Shown: positions 57,355-64,000 of the stretch, in pieces
Numbering within the stretch: the stretch's first letter is position 1
Layout: each line of letters begins with the position of its first letter
NCBI GenBank assembly: GCA_900177435.1
Contig: FXAI01000004.1
Location: 455,911 to 519,910 of the forward strand
Direction: 5' to 3'
Length of the DNA stretch: 64,000 bases
From: Alteromonadaceae bacterium Bs31
GTDB taxonomy: Bacteria > Pseudomonadota > Gammaproteobacteria > Pseudomonadales > Cellvibrionaceae
Position numbers and translations under genes: made by a program
The notes under the pieces: generated by a model
Databases searched by the model: none
What the model was told of the DNA's origin: nothing
Seen by the model: the letters and a program-made list of their open reading frames with translations, nothing else

Positions 57355-58097
57355 GCTACAAAGGGGGCAAGCACTTCTCCCCGGTAAGACAGGCCTTGTT
57401 CACGTAAGCAGCACTTACTCGCGGGCCTATTTATAAAAAACTATTGTACGGGCCGGTTTTCCAAGCGTTGGTTTTCGGGCTTAACACTGTTGCCCGCAAA
57501 CGTGCGCAGAGCCCATTTTTATTTCCTGTGCTGCTTATTAGTGCAGGTGTTAAGTAAGTGAAGCAGTGATTGCCGTCTAATGCCAATCGTTTTATGCGAA
57601 CAACTTTAGTGCTAGCCCTACCTCGTATTCTTCGCTAAATACCTAACTTAGCCATTAAAGAGCATATGCCACCTTTGGTTTAATTAAAGCCATTACGCTT
57701 GGCTGTGCCGCCTCTCCATTGCTTGCCTGCTATTTTGTAAATAAACGTAAACCACCTTTATTTATTTTGTTATTTATGCGTTTTGATAAAAACAGGGGAG
57801 GGTTGTTGAGACAAAAATCACAATTGAAAGAAGCGCTGCTTTTATTTCTTAAAACTCCACTTCTTGCGCTATTAAAAAAAATTCCTAAGCCGTTAAATAG
57901 ATGCTTCAACAGTAGCTGAACCCTGCTTGCTGTTGTTTAAAGAGCCAGTACACATTTTTTGCGAAAGTACCCTATTTAAGACTGTTAACCCTTGTTGGTA
58001 CTTTCTTCTTAAAAGCGCTGTTTACCTGTTAAGCAGACGTAAAACGTGTCGCGTTCAAAAATTTAAACAAATAATTTCCATGCACTGGGACATATTT
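57355..58097. promoter_or_regulatory. Long 5' region of the GH5 gene
   Basis: About 740 bases before the GH5 start. It should contain the promoter and operators of that gene. It is AT-rich towards the gene, with many TTAAA and AAAA stretches. I found no palindrome I can defend as an operator. A 66-codon frame at 57719-57919 has poor composition and I do not call it. Confidence 0.3.
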
Positions 58098-60887
58098 ATG
58101 CAGTATTTATATTTTAGAACAAGAACTCCAAAACGATTTAATTACCTCGCCATTGCACTACTTAGCATCACATTGTCTGCCTGCGGTGGCGGTTCGTCAG
58201 GTGGTGGCTCCGACGATGTTTTTGCTGGCGGTGTTTCTTCCAGTTCAAGCTCATCAAGCAGCAGCTCGGGTTCGCCAAGTGGCGGAGAGCAGCCTGCAAG
58301 CTCCTCCAGTAGTTCAAGCACCAGTTCATCGGGTAGTATTGGCTCGGGTTCAAGCAGTAGTTCATCCTCTGGCGGCTTCGGTAACAATACTGGCTCCAGT
58401 TCCAGTTCCAGTAGTACAGGTGGAATTGCACCGGGGAGTAGTTCCAGTGGCTCAACAACTACATCTTCGAGCAGCTCTAGCAGCTCAACAAGCTCTTCGG
58501 GTGGTTCTAGCTCGTCAACAAGTTCAACGTCAAGCAGTTCTTCTTCCGGCGCTTCGTCAAGTTCCTCCAGCAGCTCCTCAAACTCCTCATCGGGTGCCTC
58601 CACCAGTTCGTCTTCAGGTAGCTCGTCCAGCTCCGGCGGTGCTTCGAATTCATCCAGCTCTGGTAGTTCTTCGAGTTCCTCCAGCAGTTCATCGTCCAGC
58701 TCTTCTGGCAGTGGCAGCGAACCGGATTTTGGTAGCGAACCTGATATCGACGAAGCAGACCTGCAACAAGGTGAACAAAGCTCTGGTTACGTGATCTACG
58801 AACCGTTGGAGGAGGGGGAAACCCTGGAGGACACCACACCGCCGGTACTCGTTTCCGGTGATGGTGTTGAGTACGTATTACCTTATATCCAGGTGTTTGA
58901 TTACGGTACGCCCAGTTCAGTGGTTTTGGAAGATTTTGCCGATAACGACCACCAGAATAATCTCGGTGGCGCTGTTGCCACCTATAAAGGGGAAAATTAC
59001 ACAGAGGGTGGCGGCTACTGGTACACCTTTATCGACAAGCTTGGTTCAAGCATCGAGAACTGCACGTCCCCAACGCTGGCTATAAACGCCTACAATGTTG
59101 CCGAGGCCATCCACAACAATGAAATATGCCTCGATATTAATATCGCCAACGATGCCAGTGGCTATGGGGGCTTCGGTTCTAATATTCTTTTTGAAGAAGC
59201 CGCTATCGACCTGAGTGATCTAACACAGGTTAAAATTACCGCCTATGGCAGCGGTAGCCCAGTGGGTGTAATGTTTGAAACTACGGACATAGACCGCACA
59301 GTGCAAGATGGTTGGGGCAACTATGCAGCAAGCACCCCAATCACTCTAAGTGCTAGCCCGCAAGTATTTACCTACAATGTTTCCGACTTTGTTGGAGAGG
59401 AATACTCAGCAATTAAAGGTGATCCGCTTGAGCCCCACTTACATCTTGCCTCTAAGTTTTTCTTTCAACTTAAAGACGGTGCAACAGCAAAAATTCATAT
59501 TACAAACATTGAATTTATCTTTGAGCCCGACGCACAAGATCCAGACACCCTGCGCGTAGCGAAATTCGATTGGAAAAACGATGACTACGACCCCAGCTTC
59601 GTTTTTGATTTATCCAAAGTGGGCGTGCCTGCAGAAATAGACCAAAGTGAACCGTACATGGATTGGAGCACGGCCATTCTTACGCCCGCGCCAACGGTAA
59701 TGGAAGCGGACGATACCAACATACCCGCAGACACCGGTATTAATAACTGGCTCAGCGTAGACGGAACCAAACTCCGCGACAGCCATGGCCGCCTGGTGCG
59801 TTTAACCGGCGTAAACTGGTTTGGTTTTGAAACTAAAAACGCCATACCCTTCGGGTTGTGGGCACGGGATTACAAAGACATGCTGCAACAAATAGCAGAC
59901 ACTGGTTTTAATACCGTGCGTATTCCTTTTTCGGATTACATTATTGATCAATCGAAAGCGGATAACGCGGCGTATCATTTAGGTGAACTGGATATCACCA
60001 TTAACGCTTCACTCAATAGTGATTTAAACTCAAGCATGACTCCGCTGGACCTGCTCGACAAGATAATCGAGCACGCCAGAGACATTGGTTTAAAAATCGT
60101 GCTAGACAACCACTCTCGCGGCCCGGATAAATACCTGGTAGAAGGCCATTGGGTAACAGAGGAATACCCGGAAGAGAAATGGATTGCCAACTGGGTATGG
60201 CTGGCAAAGCGTTATAAAGATAACGATGCCGTAGTGGCGCTGGATTTAAATAATGAACCGCATTTTGAAGCAGGGTGGGATAGCGATAAGGCCAGTAATA
60301 ATTGGAACGAAGCCGCCGAACGCTGTGCTGCGGCCATTCAAGACCCGGCAAAAGGTAATAACCCCAATGCGCTGATCATTATTGAAGGTGTGGAAGGCCT
60401 TAATGAAAACTCACCTGCAGTGGACAAATATTGGTGGGGTGGCAATATGAAAGGGGTACTAACGGCACCCATAGAAATACCGGTACAAGATAAGTTGGTT
60501 TACTCACCCCATGAGTACGGCCCGGAAGTGTATCTACAGCCCTGGTTCCGGGATTACCGCTTCCCCAATAATCTTCCTTATATTTGGGAAGACCGCTTTG
60601 GCTTTATTTACCACTTAGATATGGGGCACCTTTTCGTGGGAGAGTTCGGCATTAAAAACCCATCACCACAGGGCGGTATCAGTGCTGCTGAGAAATGGTT
60701 TGATGAGTTTGTGCAGTACATGGCGGATCACCGCGAAGGCTACTCCTGGACCTACTGGGCCTGGAACCCCAATTCGGGCGATACTGGCGGAATCCTCACC
60801 AATAACTGGGAAGACGTTCACCAATGGAAGCTGGATAAACTGAGCGATCTGCAAGCACCAATGATAGGTAATCGCAACGGCAAATAA
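58098..60887 (+). CDS. GH5 (subfamily 1-like) endo-beta-1,4-glucanase lipoprotein with poly-Ser linker
   Basis: A 929-residue enzyme. I start at the ATG at 58098, which gives a lipoprotein signal with lipobox LSAC (Cys29) and Gly at +2, so it should be anchored in the outer membrane. Residues ~43-205 are almost pure Ser with Gly and Thr. A carbohydrate-binding-like beta domain follows (~270-480; GGGYWYTFIDKLGSSIENC, VGVMFETTDIDRTVQDGWGN), similar in style to CBM11/CIA30 folds. The catalytic domain (~560-929) matches the Acidothermus E1 type: RLTGVNWFGFETKNA, IVLDNHSRGPD, the acid/base in DLNNEPHFE (Glu720), VYSPHEYGPEVY, the nucleophile in VGEFGIK (Glu849) and YWAWNPNSGDTGGIL. It cuts cellulose or a similar beta-glucan at the cell surface. 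Subfamily call is from memory of motifs. Confidence 0.92.
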   Translation: MQYLYFRTRTPKRFNYLAIALLSITLSACGGGSSGGGSDDVFAGGVSSSSSSSSSSSGSPSGGEQPASSSSSSSTSSSGSIGSGSSSSSSSGGFGNNTGSSSSSSSTGGIAPGSSSSGSTTTSSSSSSSSTSSSGGSSSSTSSTSSSSSSGASSSSSSSSSNSSSGASTSSSSGSSSSSGGASNSSSSGSSSSSSSSSSSSSSGSGSEPDFGSEPDIDEADLQQGEQSSGYVIYEPLEEGETLEDTTPPVLVSGDGVEYVLPYIQVFDYGTPSSVVLEDFADNDHQNNLGGAVATYKGENYTEGGGYWYTFIDKLGSSIENCTSPTLAINAYNVAEAIHNNEICLDINIANDASGYGGFGSNILFEEAAIDLSDLTQVKITAYGSGSPVGVMFETTDIDRTVQDGWGNYAASTPITLSASPQVFTYNVSDFVGEEYSAIKGDPLEPHLHLASKFFFQLKDGATAKIHITNIEFIFEPDAQDPDTLRVAKFDWKNDDYDPSFVFDLSKVGVPAEIDQSEPYMDWSTAILTPAPTVMEADDTNIPADTGINNWLSVDGTKLRDSHGRLVRLTGVNWFGFETKNAIPFGLWARDYKDMLQQIADTGFNTVRIPFSDYIIDQSKADNAAYHLGELDITINASLNSDLNSSMTPLDLLDKIIEHARDIGLKIVLDNHSRGPDKYLVEGHWVTEEYPEEKWIANWVWLAKRYKDNDAVVALDLNNEPHFEAGWDSDKASNNWNEAAERCAAAIQDPAKGNNPNALIIIEGVEGLNENSPAVDKYWWGGNMKGVLTAPIEIPVQDKLVYSPHEYGPEVYLQPWFRDYRFPNNLPYIWEDRFGFIYHLDMGHLFVGEFGIKNPSPQGGISAAEKWFDEFVQYMADHREGYSWTYWAWNPNSGDTGGILTNNWEDVHQWKLDKLSDLQAPMIGNRNGK
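58225..58715 (+). repeat. Low-complexity Ser-codon tract encoding the poly-Ser linker
   Basis: About 490 bases consist almost only of Ser codons (AGC, AGT, TCA, TCC, TCG, TCT) mixed with Gly and Thr codons. The codons vary irregularly rather than forming a clean tandem array, so the amino-acid composition seems selected instead of recently amplified. The opposite strand contains long frames here because of this composition; those are not genes. Confidence 0.85.
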
Positions 60888-60934
60888 CCTCGAAGGTGGA
60901 GTAGGGCGTGTATCAACGCGCTTACACTAAATTT

Positions 60935-60970
60935 AAGGGGTATTCGATATGCGTCGAATACCCCTTTTCT
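60935..60970 (+). terminator. Strong intrinsic terminator after the GH5 gene
   Basis: A 13-bp perfect stem AAGGGGTATTCGA/TCGAATACCCCTT (60935-60947, 60954-60966) with loop TATGCG is followed by TTCTTTTG. It can also act on the minus strand, though no gene ends towards it closely enough to need it. Confidence 0.88.
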
Positions 60971-61047
60971 TTTGTTTATTACACACTGCACTATCGTTAA
61001 AAATTATTTAAGGTGGGGCTGTTATTTTCAGCGTAGCAAAACTTACC

Positions 61048-62685
61048 TCACACAATAAAGCGTTTAGCGGTTTCACGCATTTGAACTCCAGAGCTTTTTA
61101 AGGCGTCGCTTAATGACTGTACCTGATCCGAGTTTTCTCGGTTCTCTTCACTTAGCCTGGCGATATTGTTCACATTAACATTAATTTCTTCTGCAACATG
61201 ACTCTGTTCTTCCGAAGCCACCGCTATTTGTGCGTTCATATCGTCAATAGACGAAATTGCATTGGAAACCAGATCCATCGCGCTCTCAGCGCTGTGCGCT
61301 GTTTCCACTGTACTGCGTGTTTTATCCAGGCTGTTATTCATGGCACTAACGGCCGTGGTGGCACCGTCCTGCAGGCGGGTAATCATCTCGTTAATTTCCT
61401 GCGTGGACTGCTGCGTTTTTTGAGCTAGCGCGCGTACTTCATCCGCTACTACGGCAAAACCTCTGCCTTGCTCTCCGGCTCTAGCCGCCTCGATGGCAGC
61501 GTTCAGGGCTAATAGATTAGTTTGCTCTGCGATGCCCTGAATAACGGTTAACACATTACCAATATTTTCCGTTTCGGATTTTAGTCGATCAATAACCTGA
61601 GTGGTGGTATCTAAATCACTGGCCAATTCATCAACCACTGTTAAAGCATTGGCCACGATACTTCGGCTTTTATGTGACTCAATTTTTGCTTGTGCAGCAT
61701 TGGAAGAGGCGAACTCCGCGTTTTGGGCAATTTCATGGGCTGCGGCAGACATCTCGTTCATTGCCGTTGCCACCTGCTCAGTTTCGGACTGTTGGCCAAG
61801 CATATTCCTGGCAGAATTGGTGGTGGCCTGGTTGAGCGTGTCTGTGGAATTAACAAGCACGTTAATTGAATCTCCAACGTCCACAACAAGCGTACGTATC
61901 TTTGCCACAAAGCCGTTGAACTGCACAGCCAAGGCCGAGATCTCATCTTTACCCTCGGTACTAAGCTGCACGGTAAGGTCGCCATCCCCTTCAGAAATCT
62001 CTCGCATACGGGCAACGGTCATGGTAATTGGATTGCTGATACTCTTAGCGATAACCAGCAGCAGAACCAATAGCACTAACATAACGGCGCAACCCGCCAT
62101 GCTCAGTTTAAGCGCCAGATTAAATAGATCATCTTCAACATCATCCATGTACATCCCAGAACCAAAAACCCAGGCCCAGGGCTCATAGGCCTGTACAAAG
62201 CTGATTTTACGCTCCAATGAAGCTGTTCCAGGTTTGCTCCACCGGTACTGCATGAAGCCTTTTCCCTCATTACGGGCAATGGACACCGCATTGCGTATTA
62301 AATAGGTGCCATCGGGGTCGGCAAGATTGTAGGCACTCGTGCCGTTGAGTTCCGGCTTTACAGGGTGCATAACAAAGTTATGCTCTAAATCGTTTACCCA
62401 AATATACTCACTGCCGTTGTAACGCATATGCTCAATGGCACCGAGTGCTTCGAGTTGTGCCTGCTCTTCACTCATTCGATTCGCCAATGCTTCTTCGTGA
62501 AAATGCTTACTAACATTCACCGCCGAGGAGACAAAATCCTGAAGTTTGCCGCGCTTTTCTATTAGCAGGTTAGTGCGACTAGTGGAGTACGCTATAACAA
62601 CCAGCGTGATGATACCGATGACTACAAACAATAAGACGGCAAACAAACGCCCCTTAATGGATAGTCTTCGAAGTGTGTTGACCAT
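61048..62685 (-). CDS. Methyl-accepting chemotaxis protein with Cache sensor domain
   Basis: A 545-residue chemoreceptor. TM1 is at about residues 13-35 and TM2 at about 190-212. Between them lies a periplasmic single-Cache domain (sCache_2-like) with [20 protein letters not shown] and [20 protein letters not shown] segment ([20 protein letters not shown]) and a long coiled-coil signalling domain follow. The conserved hairpin tip contains [20 protein letters not shown] and [13 protein letters not shown]. No CheR/CheB pentapeptide is seen at the C-terminus (ETAKRFIV). Cache domains of this type often bind small organic acids; the ligand is unknown. Confidence 0.93.
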   Translation of the reverse strand: MVNTLRRLSIKGRLFAVLLFVVIGIITLVVIAYSTSRTNLLIEKRGKLQDFVSSAVNVSKHFHEEALANRMSEEQAQLEALGAIEHMRYNGSEYIWVNDLEHNFVMHPVKPELNGTSAYNLADPDGTYLIRNAVSIARNEGKGFMQYRWSKPGTASLERKISFVQAYEPWAWVFGSGMYMDDVEDDLFNLALKLSMAGCAVMLVLLVLLLVIAKSISNPITMTVARMREISEGDGDLTVQLSTEGKDEISALAVQFNGFVAKIRTLVVDVGDSINVLVNSTDTLNQATTNSARNMLGQQSETEQVATAMNEMSAAAHEIAQNAEFASSNAAQAKIESHKSRSIVANALTVVDELASDLDTTTQVIDRLKSETENIGNVLTVIQGIAEQTNLLALNAAIEAARAGEQGRGFAVVADEVRALAQKTQQSTQEINEMITRLQDGATTAVSAMNNSLDKTRSTVETAHSAESAMDLVSNAISSIDDMNAQIAVASEEQSHVAEEINVNVNNIARLSEENRENSDQVQSLSDALKSSGVQMRETAKRFIV

Positions 62686-63792
62686 TTTCAGCCCTATAAA
62701 AATGAGAGAGTTAAAGATATGAGTACAATACTAATTACAATTAATAAGCTTAGACCAAGCACATAAGCTTATTTTGCGTGTTTACAAAAAGTTGATTTGG
62801 GTCAGCCCTTTAGCCGACGTACAAGGGAAAAACTACGCTGGCCTGCTTGGATATTTCCTTTACGCCTAATTTCTGTAGCGCTAAGTACTTTAAATGTAAG
62901 CCTTTTAATCGCAAGCCCTAAAACGCGCGGGTACTAAAACGTGTTGGTTCTAAAAGAGAGTTACGCCAAGAGAGTTACGCCAAGAGAATGGTGGCCAAAT
63001 CGTACCCGGCAAGCAAAGTAATGTTGCTAATAAAGCGCGGGCCTTGCTGGTGTAAATGGAACTGCTACATTTCAGGCTCAAGCACTCTAGTATGCAAATA
63101 TTGGAGTAATACTTTCGCGAGAGCGAATGCACAACAGCCAACAAAGCAAAGCAGGGGTAAGCTTGGGATTTACAGAATAGTTAGGCCTGTACTCACTGTT
63201 TGGTTAGCGGATTAACAGAATGGCAAGTATTAATAAGAAGGCACTCGAACAGCCTTCTAGCAAGTCCCGTGCTAAATTAGCCCTAAGCTCGTGGGCGGTG
63301 TTGTGGCGGCAGGGTGGCTGACTATAAAACCTAGCGACATACACTCATTGGTGCTGAAAGGGCTGTTTAAAGCGCGGGTTAAGCGCATTCAATACAATGC
63401 AGCTTGGCTGCTTCAAGTTCAGTACCCTGGTTAGCCTTACATACTCAAGATATAGGCCCACCTCTCAAAAAAAGACTCAAAAGCCACCACAAGCGATATG
63501 CCCAGCATGCAGATAGGAGAGGCAGGAGAGCCGGTGTTAAGCACCGCGAGCCATTTGTAGCTGCTAAATAGCTGAAAAAGGGTGCTTTTGGTGCCATTAA
63601 ACAGAGAAGAAAGGCCAAATTTTAGCCACATGAGGAGCAGAACTAATTCTTCCCTCGGGGCTAGGATTTACTTAGTGATTCCTATACAATTCGCAGCCCT
63701 TAAAGGCGCTGCATATAGCTCACAAGGCAGAAAGCAGCTACAGCGAGGACCGGCAAATAGGGCCGGGGTGCACAGAGTAATTGGGCACGAAA
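62686..63792. other. 1.1-kb region without a recognisable gene
   Basis: Between the chemoreceptor and tRNA-Cys. The short frames here (62950-63144 minus, 62988-63215 plus, 63437-63631 minus) overlap each other, have no clear binding sites and match nothing I know. It includes a 14-base tandem repeat (separate entry) and AT-rich stretches before the chemoreceptor start. It could be decayed coding sequence or the regulatory region of an unseen neighbour. Confidence 0.4.
62954..62986. repeat. Short tandem repeat (14-base unit, two copies plus part)
   Basis: AGAGAGTTACGCCA occurs twice in direct succession, followed by AGAGA of a third copy. It lies in non-coding DNA. Confidence 0.7.
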
Positions 63793-63866
63793 GGCGCGAT
63801 AGCAAAGCGGTTATGCACTGGATTGCAAATCCACGTAGGCCGGTTCGACTCCGGCTCGCGCCTCCA
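63793..63866 (+). tRNA. tRNA-Cys (anticodon GCA), with encoded CCA
   Basis: A 74-base cloverleaf. The acceptor stem is GGCGCGA/TCGCGCC, with discriminator T and an encoded CCA (63864-63866). The D-arm is AGCAAAGCGGTTATGCA, the anticodon loop TTGCAAA contains GCA and the T-arm is GCCGGTTCGACTCCGGC. U73, required for cysteinylation, is present. The outermost anticodon-stem pair (C-C) is mismatched, which is tolerated in related tRNA-Cys genes. Confidence 0.93.
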
Positions 63867-64000
63867 TCTCTCACGTGCTGTTCTGACAGAATACGACAGA
63901 GTGCTCGAGCGTGTTTACAGGGATGTAATTGGTAGAACGACTCAGGAGACAAAGTCGAGCAGTTGCCGAGAAATTGGTCCAGTGCGAAGCGCTGGTAAAA
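63867..64000. other. Region after tRNA-Cys to the window edge, no feature identified
   Basis: 134 bases. GTAATTGGTAGAACGACTCA (63926-63945) resembles a tRNA D-arm, but I could not build the other arms. No gene can be called before the end of the window. Confidence 0.3.

Noticed and set aside
57719..57919. 66-codon plus-strand frame upstream of the GH5 gene
   Set aside because: Short, in AT-rich DNA, no recognisable motif or binding site.
58142..58603. Long acidic minus-strand frame opposite the poly-Ser linker
   Set aside because: A by-product of Ser/Gly codon bias on the other strand; it yields only Glu/Leu-rich low-complexity sequence with no start signals.
62950..63215. Overlapping short frames on both strands in the region before tRNA-Cys
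   Set aside because: They overlap each other, lack start signals and match no family; more likely non-coding.
63920..64000. Possible second tRNA after tRNA-Cys (D-arm-like AATTGGTAGAACG)
   Set aside because: No acceptor stem, anticodon arm or T-arm could be matched to it within the window.

Overview
The window reads as a chromosomal segment of a marine, plant-polysaccharide-degrading gammaproteobacterium, most likely a member of the Cellvibrionaceae (Teredinibacter / Saccharophagus / Cellvibrio type). Three things point there. The housekeeping order icd-cspD-clpS-clpA-infA-bpt-aat-trxB-ftsK-lolA-rarA-crcB-serS-cysG is Pseudomonas-like. The secreted enzymes are of plant-cell-wall type (PL10, GH74, GH5). 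The GH5 enzyme is a lipoprotein with a very long poly-serine linker, which is characteristic of that group. This placement is inference from gene content; no database was searched.

Layout. 1-323 is the end of an Na+-NQR locus (apbE tail, nqrM). 341-5378 carries sthA, nudJ-rluE and the monomeric NADP isocitrate dehydrogenase. 5470-11663 is a protein-quality-control block: cspD, clpS-clpA, infA, bpt, aat and trxB. The tRNA-protein transferases Aat and Bpt, the adaptor ClpS and the unfoldase ClpA together make the bacterial N-degron pathway. 11861-20425 is ftsK-lolA-rarA-(esterase)-crcB-serS-cysG. 20519-23907 holds gor, two unrecognised proteins and a secreted protein with a VPLPA/PEP-CTERM-like tail.

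23998-31168 is an accessory plant-cell-wall block: a PL10-type pectate lyase whose signal peptide is cut off by an in-frame amber codon, a secreted SHOCT protein, a GH74 xyloglucanase with an expanding 12-base repeat, an alpha-ketoglutaric semialdehyde dehydrogenase and a gamma-glutamylcyclotransferase-like protein. 31245-33950 is a cobalamin-riboswitch operon: cobO plus a FecCD permease and an HmuV-like ATPase. 34311-38198 has psiE and a large propeller-type sensor kinase, preceded by a perfect 12-bp inverted repeat. 38262-44883 is a five-gene, tightly overlapping membrane operon: a flippase-like protein, a GT2 polyprenyl-phosphate glycosyltransferase, two ArnT-like GT-C enzymes (one fused to a PAP2 phosphatase) and a second PAP2 phosphatase. 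It looks like an envelope lipid or glycan modification system and is the best candidate for an undescribed pathway here.

44990-48326 pairs a PP2C phosphatase with a tail-anchored double-FHA protein and an unrecognised acidic protein. 48382-53654 is a glutaredoxin-like protein, an AlkB-like dioxygenase, uvrY/gacA-uvrC-pgsA and a hexose-6-phosphate mutarotase. 54027-55467 contains two unrecognised genes separated by a 293-bp MITE-like element with 21-bp inverted repeats flanked by CTAG. 55673-62685 contains the ABC-F protein YbiT, the GH5 endoglucanase and a chemoreceptor. The window closes with about 1.1 kb of apparently non-coding DNA and a tRNA-Cys gene.
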